A stretch of DNA of 64,000 nucleotides from NCBI RefSeq assembly GCF_020421205.1, contig NZ_JAIZZH010000001.1:913691-977690 (forward strand), written 5' to 3'. Shown piece by piece: positions 15,129 to 21,352 of the stretch; position 1 is the stretch's first letter; the number at the start of each line of letters is the position of its first letter. Made by a program: the position numbers and the translations under genes. The notes below the pieces were generated by a model. The model was not told the origin of the DNA and did no database searches. It saw nothing but the letters and a program-made list of their open reading frames with translations. The DNA is from Hymenobacter pini (GTDB taxonomy: Bacteria > Bacteroidota > Bacteroidia > Cytophagales > Hymenobacteraceae).

Positions 15129-15282
15129 CGGGTAAGGCGGGTGCCGTAGCTGTGGCCTACTTCGCGCTCTTAACGCCCAGGTCGCGGGTTCGAGTCCCGC
15201 CGGTTTTTCTCTCGCGGGGAAGGCCGTAGCTCAGTTGGGTAGAGCAGGTCCTGGCCCGGCGCTTGTTGCCCCGCCCCACCCG
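15129..15282 (+). ncRNA. Y-RNA-like unit 2, permuted tRNA-like module
   Basis: The outer helix is CGGGT-aa-GGCGGG (15129-15141) with CCCGCC-cc-ACCCG (15270-15282), extendable by GTTT/AAAC. TGCCGTA (15142-15148) is followed by GCTGTGGCC and TACTTCG. T-arm GCGGG-TTCGAGT-CCCGC is at 15184-15200. An acceptor-like stem CGGTTTTTCTC/GGGGAAGGCCG is closed by TCGC. A textbook D-arm TA-GCTC-AGTTGGGTA-GAGC-A is at 15227-15246. The inner stem partner GGTCCTGGC (15247-15255) pairs 8 of 9, with wobbles, and TTGTTGC follows some 8 nt later. The T-arm precedes the D-arm, so the tRNA order is circularly permuted. Confidence 0.82.
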
Positions 15283-15447
15283 AAACACCGGAAGCAGTGT
15301 CGTACGGTTGCCCTCCTTCGCAGGTCAATTTCGAGTAAAAAGAAATTCGCGGGTTCGAATCCCGCCGGCCCGCACACCCGGGCCGTGGCTGAGTGGCTGA
15401 AAGCACCTTTTTCTAGCGGGCAACCGGCCTGTTACTTGCTTCTGTTT
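15283..15447 (+). ncRNA. Y-RNA-like unit 3, permuted tRNA-like module
   Basis: The outer helix is AAACA-ccg-GAAGCA (15283-15296) with TGCTTC-TGTTT (15437-15447). TGTCGTA (15298-15304) lies opposite GCCTGTTAC (15427-15435). The inner stem CGGTTGCCC (15305-15313) pairs perfectly with GGGCAACCG (15418-15426). TCCTTCG follows, then hairpin AATTTC-gagtaaaaa-GAAATT, T-arm GCGGG-TTCGAAT-CCCGC (15349-15365), acceptor-like stem CGGCCCG-cacacc-CGGGCCG (15366-15385, 7 bp perfect) and a class-II style D-arm TGGCT-GAGTGGCTGA-AAGCA (15386-15405). There is no anticodon arm. Confidence 0.87.
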
Positions 15448-15453
15448 ATAGTG

Positions 15454-15642
15454 CCAAACGCTGCCCCGCCGGGGCCGGATGCCGTAGGGCGGCCATACTT
15501 CGCAATAGGGTTGCCCGGGTCGCAGGTTCGAATCCTGCCGCAGCAGTTGCCCCCAAACCGGGCGGCTGGTGCGTAGCTCAGCTGGTAGAGCAGGATAGAG
15601 GCCGCCCGCCTGTTGCTCTGGCCCGCGGTGGGCAGCGTTTGG
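15454..15642 (+). ncRNA. Y-RNA-like unit 4, permuted tRNA-like module
   Basis: The outer helix opens with 13 perfect pairs, CCAAACGCTGCCC (15454-15466) with GGGCAGCGTTTGG (15630-15642), then continues after mismatches. TGCCGTA (15480-15486) lies opposite GCCTGTTGC (15608-15616). The inner stem GGGCGGCC pairs with GGCCGCCC (15600-15607), and TACTTCG is at 15496-15502. T-arm GCAGG-TTCGAAT-CCTGC is at 15522-15538. The acceptor-like stem CGCAGCAG/CTGGTGCG has one mismatch and is capped by a further GCCC/GGGC hairpin. The canonical D-arm TA-GCTC-AGCTGGTA-GAGC-A is at 15574-15592. Confidence 0.87.
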
Positions 15643-15644
15643 AA

Positions 15645-15740
15645 GGAAGCACCTGCCCGGTGTCTTATAATCGGCTACTGGCTGGCTCACTTCGATTAGT
15701 TTGAAGCGCCGGTTTGGCCGATAGCCCGGGTAGGGTTTCC
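15645..15740 (+). ncRNA. Y-RNA-like unit 5, hairpin without tRNA module
   Basis: GGAA plus CCTGCCCGG (15652-15660) pair with CCGGGTAGG (15726-15734) plus TTCC. TGTCTTA (15661-15667) replaces TGTCGTA. The inner helices are ATCGGC/GCCGAT, ACTGGC/GCCGGT and CTTC/GAAG, and CACTTCG (15688-15694) corresponds to the TACTTCG motif. No T-arm or D-arm is present. The opposite YGTTRC strand is not recognisable, so this unit is the most divergent. Confidence 0.6.
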
Positions 15741-15750
15741 TGGATGAGTG

Positions 15751-15851
15751 GGTGAGTTCCGGCTGTCGTAAAGCCGCGTTCCTTCGACCTGTTTCGTCGC
15801 TACTGCTTTGGCGTAGCTGCACGCGGCTTGCTGGTTACGCCGGAACTCACC
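15751..15851 (+). ncRNA. Y-RNA-like unit 6, hairpin next to rtcB
   Basis: A 13-bp perfect outer helix GGTGAGTTCCGGC (15751-15763) pairs with 15839-15851. TGTCGTA (15764-15770) lies opposite GCTGGTTAC (15830-15838). The inner stem AAGCCGCGT (15771-15779) pairs perfectly with ACGCGGCTT (15821-15829), and TCCTTCG follows at 15780-15786. The apex has hairpin GCTAC/GTAGC instead of a tRNA-like module. It ends 37 nt before the rtcB start codon, so it is either the last RNA of the array or a structured rtcB leader. Confidence 0.8.
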
Positions 15852-15888
15852 TTTCCGTCCTGTTTCTTTCTTCTTGATATAATTCGTT

Positions 15889-17292
15889 ATGGCCTCACAA
15901 TTACGCGGCAACGACCTTCGCCAACTGGGTTTCCCGGAAGGTCGGGCCATTGGGCTGGCGCTGGCTCAACTGCAGCGCAAGCACCTCAAAAAACTCTCGC
16001 AAACCGACCAGCTGACCTTGCTGAAGGAACTGCTGGCTAACCCCCAAACCTACCTCACCCACCTCGACTGGAGCCACACGGCCGCCGCGCTGCTGCCCCC
16101 GCCCAGCCGCCACATTGCCCTTGCCGAGCGCAAGGAGTACACCATCTTTGGGGCTGAGCACATCGAGCAGGGGGCCATTCATCAGATGGAAACGGCCATG
16201 AAGCTGCCCGTGGCGGTGGCCGGGGCCCTCATGCCCGATGCCCACCACGGCTACGGCCTGCCTATCGGGGGCGTGCTGGCCACCGATAATGCCGTAATTC
16301 CCTATGCCGTGGGCGTGGACATTGGGTGCCGCATGGCCCTGTCGGTGTTTCCGTTGCCGCCTAAGTTTCTGGAGCAGCGGGTGCAGGAGCTGCGCAAGCT
16401 GCTGCTGGAACACACCCGGTTCGGCGGGCGCGACGTCTTTCGCCACGGCCAGCGCCTCGACCACGCCGTGCTGAGCAGGGCGGAATTCCAAGACATTCCC
16501 TTCCTGCGCAATAAGCTGGACACAGCCGCAGCGCAGATTGGCTCCTCCGGCGGCGGCAACCACTTTGTAGAGTGGGGCGTGGTGGACATCCTCGACCCTG
16601 CCAACGAACTAGGCGTGCCGGTGGGCCAGTACTTGGGCCTGCTCTCGCACTCCGGTTCCCGGGGATTGGGGGCCAGCATTGCCAACCACTACACCAAGCT
16701 CGCGCAGGATACCTGCCAGCTCCCGGCCGAAGCCCGGCACTTGGCCTGGCTGAGCCTGGAGGCCGAAGCGGGGCAGGAATACTGGGCGGCCATGAGCCTG
16801 GCCGGGGACTACGCCTCGGCCTGTCACCACCAGATTCACCACCGCCTAGCCAAAGCACTCGGGGAAAAGCCCCTGGGAAAAGTAGAAAACCACCACAACT
16901 TTGCCTGGAAGGAGCAGCTGGTCTCGGGCCAGCAGGTGGTGGTGCACCGCAAGGGCGCTACCCCGGCCGGGGCGGGGGTACTGGGTATCATTCCCGGCTC
17001 CATGACGGCCCCCGGCTTCATTGTGCGGGGCCGGGGTGAAGCCAGCTCCCTAAGCTCGGCCTCGCACGGGGCGGGCCGGCTGATGTCGCGCACCCGGGCC
17101 AAGCAGGAGTTGGGCGAGGCCGAAGTGCGCCGCTACCTGCAGCAGCACGGGGTGGAACTCATCGGGGGCGGCCTCGATGAAGCTCCGCAGGCCTATAAAG
17201 ACATCCGCCAGGTGATGCAGAGCCAGACTGGCCTAGTAGACGTGCTGGGTTCATTCACGCCGCGCATCGTGCGGATGGAAGGCGGCGTGTAG
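15889..17292 (+). CDS. rtcB: RtcB RNA-splicing ligase
   Basis: Protein of 467 residues, complete. RtcB joins RNA 3'-phosphate or 2',3'-cyclic-phosphate ends to 5'-OH ends using GTP and Mn2+. Metal-site motifs are visible: MPDAHHGYGLPIGGV near 113, VGVDIGCRMA with the metal-binding Cys near 144, GSSGGGNHFVEW near 220, LLSHSGSRGLG near 253, and SASHGAGRLMSR near 395, which holds the His guanylylated in characterised RtcB. The sequence diverges from E. coli RtcB in its first ~80 residues. No RtcA, archease or RtcR is in the window. It is the last gene of the RNA-repair locus and a terminator follows. Confidence 0.95.
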   Translation: MASQLRGNDLRQLGFPEGRAIGLALAQLQRKHLKKLSQTDQLTLLKELLANPQTYLTHLDWSHTAAALLPPPSRHIALAERKEYTIFGAEHIEQGAIHQMETAMKLPVAVAGALMPDAHHGYGLPIGGVLATDNAVIPYAVGVDIGCRMALSVFPLPPKFLEQRVQELRKLLLEHTRFGGRDVFRHGQRLDHAVLSRAEFQDIPFLRNKLDTAAAQIGSSGGGNHFVEWGVVDILDPANELGVPVGQYLGLLSHSGSRGLGASIANHYTKLAQDTCQLPAEARHLAWLSLEAEAGQEYWAAMSLAGDYASACHHQIHHRLAKALGEKPLGKVENHHNFAWKEQLVSGQQVVVHRKGATPAGAGVLGIIPGSMTAPGFIVRGRGEASSLSSASHGAGRLMSRTRAKQELGEAEVRRYLQQHGVELIGGGLDEAPQAYKDIRQVMQSQTGLVDVLGSFTPRIVRMEGGV

Positions 17293-17310
17293 CGCCACCA
17301 TTTGTTACGA

Positions 17311-17345
17311 AAAAAGCCCACCTGATAGTTCAGGTGGGCTTTTTT
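17311..17345. terminator. bidirectional intrinsic terminator after rtcB
   Basis: AAAAAGCCCACCTGA (17311-17325) pairs perfectly with 17330-17344 around TAGT, with A and T tails on both sides. It closes the rtcB transcript and could also serve the small minus-strand ORF at 17357. Confidence 0.95.
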
Positions 17346-17356
17346 ACTTTAGAAGT

Positions 17357-17512
17357 TCAGGAGCGGTGCCGCCGGTGCCGTTCGGGCGCAGTTTCCAGCG
17401 CCGCGCTGAGGGCACTGGGCCGATAAGAATCGGCTACCGGCAGCAGATTGGCCAACAGTAGCAGTGCTACCGCCGTGGTGGCCAAGTTGGGGGTGGAGAC
17501 GCACGGTTCCAT
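17357..17512 (-). CDS. possible small membrane protein
   Basis: ATG at 17512 to TGA at 17357 encodes 51 residues: MEPCVSTPNLATTAVALLLL and onward, with one hydrophobic segment (about 10-26) and a basic C-terminus ending RHRRHRS. Its stop lies 12 bases from the bidirectional terminator, as expected for a real convergent gene. No family recognised. Confidence 0.4.
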   Translation of the reverse strand: MEPCVSTPNLATTAVALLLLANLLPVADSYRPSALSAALETAPERHRRHRS

Positions 17513-17842
17513 ACAAAATGGGCTCTGATATACATAAGAACTGGACGACGGCCTGCTACCGGTGCGTGGGCGCTAGGCAATAGGATAAAAGAGGGCGGCT
17601 GCCTGCGTAGCGTTGCGCACTACTCAGGCTACTCGTGTAGGTGTACCTACGTGCACAAAAGTAGTATCGGTTTTTATGGAAGCCACTTTATTTCAGATAA
17701 GCTGGAGGTCGTGGTCGGTGAGTGAGGCTAATTGCTCGTTTAAATTAAGAAAGCTGAAGAACAGGGCAAGGCAAATAAGGAGTTGACGGATGTCTCTCTT
17801 CAAACTGAATGCATGTACATACTTGAATTGGATTTTCGCCAG
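17513..17842. other. intergenic region without clear gene
   Basis: About 330 bases between the small ORF and the MOSC gene. It turns AT-rich after 17640. A 36-codon ORF starting ATG 17676 (MEATLFQISWRSW and onward) is possible but has poor codon character. I see no RNA gene or repeat. Confidence 0.4.
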
Positions 17843-18364
17843 CTATTGTGTTGGCTCAATCTGCACCACGTCGCCTACCCGCAGATTGCCGCCCTGCACA
17901 ATGCGGGCGGTTAGGCCACCGTGGCCGCGCATGGCGTTGTAACCGCCGGGCCCTAGTTCTTCCTCCATGCGGGAGCAGGGGTGGCACTCACCCGTAATTT
18001 CCAGTATCACGTCGCTGCCAATGCGTACCCGGCGGTTTTTCAGCGCCAGTAGGTTCAGCCCGCTTACCACCAGGTTACGCCGTAGGCGTTGCGGGGCCAC
18101 TGGTTCAGTCAGCCTCAGAAACCCGGCCACGGAAGCCAGGTGCTCCTGCTGAATGAGGGTAATCTGGCGCTTACCGCCGGCTTTGGGGCGGGCATGGTCG
18201 CCGTGGAGGTGGCGGTCGGTTTCGGCCGTAGCTTCAGGTACGCTCAGCATGCTCTCTCGCCGGGCGGGGCGCAAGCCAATCCACTCCAGACGGCCTTGCT
18301 GGGGTAGGGTGTTGAGAAGCCGGGCTATCGTCGATTTATCGTCGCCAAAAAACGGGAAGGGCAT
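17843..18364 (-). CDS. MOSC domain-containing protein
   Basis: Protein of 173 residues spanning a MOSC domain: WIGLRPARRE near 28, HARPKAGGKRQITLIQQEHL near 58-78, RRNLVVSGLNLLALK near 95 and the conserved Cys in ITGECHPCSRMEEELGPGG near 125-143. MOSC proteins of the molybdenum-cofactor sulfurase type use the Cys to carry sulfur or build molybdenum-bound active sites. It is a stand-alone cytosolic form related to YiiM. The next gene upstream on the same strand is a membrane protein 30 bases away. Confidence 0.88.
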   Translation of the reverse strand: MPFPFFGDDKSTIARLLNTLPQQGRLEWIGLRPARRESMLSVPEATAETDRHLHGDHARPKAGGKRQITLIQQEHLASVAGFLRLTEPVAPQRLRRNLVVSGLNLLALKNRRVRIGSDVILEITGECHPCSRMEEELGPGGYNAMRGHGGLTARIVQGGNLRVGDVVQIEPTQ

Positions 18365-18393
18365 ACAGTCAGAGGGAAAAGGAGGTACAGAAA

Positions 18394-18819
18394 TCAGCGG
18401 ATTTCGGAGTGGCGGATTTGGCCGCCCAGGTTGCCGGCTCGGGCCAGCAGGCCAAAGCTCAGTAATGCCCCCGCTAGAGCCGCCAGCGTAAACAGCCGGG
18501 CCCGGGTGGTCACCAGCAAAGCCAACAGGGCCAGTGCTCCGGTGAGTTCAAGGGCCCAGAAACCCAGCTCCGCTGCCTCCTCATGGGCATGAATCAACTG
18601 GTGCGTGATACCGGGAATCTTTTCCACCACTTCCTCGGCACCTTCCCCGGTATGCTGGGTAAGAATAGCCAAAGCAGCGGCTCCCAGCAAACTAACGAGC
18701 CCAACCCGGGTGATGGTGGGGTTGCGGCGCACCACGCCAACGGCCAGCACCAGCAGGCCAAATAAGCTGCCCAGAATAGGCGTGTGGTTCAGAAGCAAGT
18801 GCAGATGTGCTTCATTCAT
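18394..18819 (-). CDS. hypothetical four-helix membrane protein
   Basis: Protein of 141 residues starting MNEAHLHLLLNHTPILGSLF. Four hydrophobic helices are at about 10-30, 36-54, 85-103 and 108-127. A His/Glu-rich loop (TQHTGEGAEEVVEKIPGITHQLIHAHEE, about 54-80) could bind metal. It resembles DUF2231-like membrane proteins. It lies between MOSC and VIT1-like genes on the same strand. Role unknown. Confidence 0.7.
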   Translation of the reverse strand: MNEAHLHLLLNHTPILGSLFGLLVLAVGVVRRNPTITRVGLVSLLGAAALAILTQHTGEGAEEVVEKIPGITHQLIHAHEEAAELGFWALELTGALALLALLVTTRARLFTLAALAGALLSFGLLARAGNLGGQIRHSEIR

Positions 18820-18855
18820 AACAGGAAGTGGAGGGAGAAAGAAGAAAAAAGGGAA

Positions 18856-19560
18856 TTAGTGCGACTCAAACTGCCGGGCTACCAAAAAGGCGGCTCCTGC
18901 AGCTAGGGCACCGGTGCCGGCCATTTTAAGGGCTCCCAGCACGGGCGGCTGGCCCGTCAGGCGGCTTTTCAGGTAGCCGAAAATCAGCAGGCAGACCAGC
19001 GTAATTACCGCCGACCACAGCAGGCCCTGCGTGGGCGTACTGGTAAAAAAATAGCCACTCAACGGAATTAGCCCGCCCAGCGCATACGCAATGCTGATGG
19101 TAACGGCACTCTTGGGGGCCTGCTTGGGGTCCGGTTTCTCGAGCCCGAGTTCGTATTTCATCATGAAGCGCACCCACTGGTCTCGGTCGTCGGTGAGTTC
19201 CTGCAAGGCTAGCGCCCGGGTTTTTTCCGACAGCCCCATTTCAGCCAGTAGCTCATCTACCTCGGCCCGCTCCACGTGCGGTACTTCGTCAATTTCCCGG
19301 TATTCGCGCTGCAGCTCCGAGGCGTAGTGCTCTACCTCGGTGCGGCCTGCCAGGTAGCCGCCCAGCCCCATGGCAATGGAGCCCGCCACAATTTCGGCTA
19401 GCCCCGCCGTAATCACCAGCCCCGACGACTGCACGGCCCCACTCAGCCCGGCCGCCAGCGCAAACGGCACCGTAAGCCCATCGGATAAGCCAATGACAAT
19501 ATCCTGCAGCATGGCCGAACTGGTCAGGTGTTCTTCGGGGTGGGGATGCACGTGCTGCAT
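18856..19560 (-). CDS. VIT1/CCC1-family Fe2+/Mn2+ transporter
   Basis: Protein of 234 residues from ATG 19560. VIT1 pattern: DIVIGLSDGLTVPFALAAGL in the first helix, EIVAGSIAMGLGGYLAGRTE in the second, then a cytosolic acidic metal-binding hairpin (EYREIDEVPHVERAEVDELL, about 90-150) and three more helices with ISIAYALGGLIPLSGYFF. Such carriers move Fe2+ or Mn2+ across membranes. The gene is divergent from a Dps ferritin-like gene, suggesting linked iron handling. Confidence 0.9.
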   Translation of the reverse strand: MQHVHPHPEEHLTSSAMLQDIVIGLSDGLTVPFALAAGLSGAVQSSGLVITAGLAEIVAGSIAMGLGGYLAGRTEVEHYASELQREYREIDEVPHVERAEVDELLAEMGLSEKTRALALQELTDDRDQWVRFMMKYELGLEKPDPKQAPKSAVTISIAYALGGLIPLSGYFFTSTPTQGLLWSAVITLVCLLIFGYLKSRLTGQPPVLGALKMAGTGALAAGAAFLVARQFESH

Positions 19561-19680
19561 GGTCAAAAAAAAGGCCTTGGGATTAACCTGGAGCGGAATA
19601 TACGCGTATGCTGAGCAAACGAACGGCTTCTCCCGCCCGCCGTTATTTCTTCGACCCTATTCTTTCCTCTGAACAGTATC

Positions 19681-20364
19681 ATGGCTAAATCAACTGCCAA
19701 ATCGGCCCCGGCTGCCAAAGCCGCGCCGGCCGCTGCTCCCAAAGCCCCCGCTGCCAAGCGTACGGCCGCCGCTTCTGCCAATGGCCAAAGCGCCCCCAGC
19801 GTGCAGCCCATCCTGAACCAGCAGTTCAACGCCCCGGCCCCGCTGCAGAAGTACGGCACCGTGTCGCAGCGCCTGCCCATCGGCCTCGATGAGAAAACCC
19901 GGCAGCAGAGCGTGACCCAGCTCAACCAGCTGCTGGCCGATACCATTACCCTGCGCGACCTGTACAAAAAACACCACTGGCAGGTAGTAGGCCCTACTTT
20001 TTACCAATTGCACCTGCTCTACGATAAGCACTACGAGGAGCAGAGCACTCTGGTAGACACTATTGCCGAGCGAATTCAGATTCTGGGTGGGGTGGCCGTG
20101 GCTATGGCCGCCGACGTGGCCGAACTAACCAGCATTCCGCGCCCGCCCCGCGACCGGGAAGAGGCTCCCGTGCAGGTATCTCGCTTGCTGGAAGCCCACC
20201 AGATTATGCTCAAAAACTGCCACGATTACGCTAAGCAAGCCGATGAGGCCGGCGACGATGGCACCAATGACTTGGTAGTAAGCGACGTGATGCGCACCAA
20301 CGAAATGCAGGTGTGGTTTATCTCGGAGCACGTGGTAGACACCCCGCTGGCCCGCGCTGAGTAG
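19681..20364 (+). CDS. dps: Dps-family protein with basic N-terminal tail
   Basis: Protein of 227 residues. Residues ~1-40 are an Ala/Lys/Pro-rich tail (MAKSTAKSAPAAKAAPAAAP and onward) like a histone H1 tail. The ferritin-like core starts near 58 (YGTVSQRLPIGLDEKTRQQS). The ferroxidase signature is LYKKHHWQVVGPTFYQLHLL near 97 and YDKHYEEQSTLVDTIAERI. Dps forms 12-mers that store iron, detoxify peroxide and bind DNA; the tail probably supplies DNA binding. It is divergent from the VIT1-like gene and ends in a strong terminator. Confidence 0.92.
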   Translation: MAKSTAKSAPAAKAAPAAAPKAPAAKRTAAASANGQSAPSVQPILNQQFNAPAPLQKYGTVSQRLPIGLDEKTRQQSVTQLNQLLADTITLRDLYKKHHWQVVGPTFYQLHLLYDKHYEEQSTLVDTIAERIQILGGVAVAMAADVAELTSIPRPPRDREEAPVQVSRLLEAHQIMLKNCHDYAKQADEAGDDGTNDLVVSDVMRTNEMQVWFISEHVVDTPLARAE

Positions 20365-20386
20365 GTCGCAGCCATTTTGGTACAGT

Positions 20387-20419
20387 AAAGGCGGCTCCCA
20401 GCCCGGGAGCCGCCTTTGT
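20387..20419. terminator. bidirectional terminator between dps and iron-permease gene
   Basis: AAAGGCGGCTCCC (20387-20399) pairs perfectly with GGGAGCCGCCTTT (20405-20417). Convergent genes end on both sides. Confidence 0.9.
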
Positions 20420-20421
20420 TG

Positions 20422-20895
20422 TTATTGATGGTGGGCGCGTCGCTTTTCCTGGTGGTTTTCCTCCGCCTCTTCCACTGAGTGGGTGCGGCCTAAATCGTGG
20501 TCCTGTTTGGCTTTGTCGGCCAGCAAACAGAAATAGCCGTGCAACAGGTTGATTTCTTCTTCCGAAAAATCCTGGGCATTAATCAGGCGGTTGCTGGCTC
20601 CCTTGTGCGCGGCAATCAGCTCATTCAGCTTCAGGTGCAGCACCAGGGAGTCCTTATTCTGGGCCCGCTGAATGAGGAATACCATCAGAAAGGTTACGAT
20701 GGTGGTACCTGTGTTGATGACCAACTGCCAGTTTTCGGAGTAGTGAAACAACGGCCCCGTAACGGCCCACACTATCACCGTACCTAAGGCCAGGCAGAAG
20801 GCCAGCGTGGAGCCCGACCACGTGGTAACCACCCCAGCAAACTGGGCAAAAAAGCTGGAATGGGTGGGCTCGGTTGGATTAACGCGGTTCTGCAT
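20422..20895 (-). CDS. low-affinity iron permease family protein
   Basis: Protein of 157 residues from ATG 20895 (MQNRVNPTEPTHSSFF). Two hydrophobic helices are near 28-48 and 55-78: SGSTLAFCLALGTVIVWAVTG, then FHYSENWQLVINTGTTIVTF. The cytosolic part has LHLKLNELIAAHKGASNRLI. This is the pattern of the small Fet4-like permease family of bacteria. The C-terminus is charged (ENHQEKRRAHHQ). With VIT1-like and Dps genes next door it completes an iron-related cluster. Confidence 0.87.
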   Translation of the reverse strand: MQNRVNPTEPTHSSFFAQFAGVVTTWSGSTLAFCLALGTVIVWAVTGPLFHYSENWQLVINTGTTIVTFLMVFLIQRAQNKDSLVLHLKLNELIAAHKGASNRLINAQDFSEEEINLLHGYFCLLADKAKQDHDLGRTHSVEEAEENHQEKRRAHHQ

Positions 20896-21139
20896 GATCA
20901 GGAGAATGGTGAGAGAAGTGACTTTTGGGTAAATGTGAAGCTGGCTACGTGAGGACAAAATGAAATTTTATTGTCTGACAATGAGCCTTCAACCCCTGTA
21001 TGGGGCATTGAAGTGGTAAAAAATAGGGCAGGGGCTTGCTCGCTTCGTCGCAACCCTCTACTTTTGTCCTCGATTCGCCGCCTCAGTGAATCCGGAAGCT
21101 AAAGCTTCTGCCCAAGTAAAGGAGTGCTAGCCGTCATCT

Positions 21140-21221
21140 GCGCACGTGGTGAAACTGGTAGACACGCCATCTTGAGGGGGTGGTGCCTTCGGGTGTGGGA
21201 GTTCGAATCTCCCCGCGCGCA
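21140..21221 (+). tRNA. tRNA-Leu(GAG)
   Basis: 82-nt class II tRNA. The acceptor GCGCACG/CGCGCGC has one A-C mismatch at pair 5. The D-arm is GTG-AAACTGGTAGAC, the anticodon stem is CCATC/GGTGG with loop TTGAGGG (anticodon GAG), the variable arm is TGCCTTCGGGTGT, the T-arm is GGGAG-TTCGAAT-CTCCC, and the discriminator is A as needed for Leu. CCA is not encoded. A terminator follows at once. Confidence 0.95.
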
Positions 21222-21228
21222 CTCTGGT

Positions 21229-21263
21229 AAAAAGCCGCTTCGGTTCGCCGAGGCGGCTTTTTT
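21229..21263 (+). terminator. terminator of tRNA-Leu
   Basis: AAAAAGCCGC pairs with GCGGCTTTTT around a structured loop (CTTCGG...CCGAG), ending in six T, eight bases after the tRNA. Confidence 0.9.
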
Positions 21264-21352
21264 GCTCTCTGGGTGGGTTGAGGTAAGATTCCCTCAAAGC
21301 GGGTATTAGGTCCGGTTCTTTTCGTTTCTTAGCGACCTACTCCCGTGCTTTC

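Noticed and set aside
15181..15592. Ordinary tRNA genes with T- and D-arm sequences
   Set aside because: The T-arm comes before the D-arm, there is no anticodon arm, and reading D-arm to next T-arm gives a ~100-nt insert. Pairing supports permuted units instead.
14890..15822. Several ORFs of 65-165 codons across the RNA array on both strands
   Set aside because: They have no consistent frame, change frame at every helix, and are fully explained by the T-arm, D-arm and hairpin sequences.
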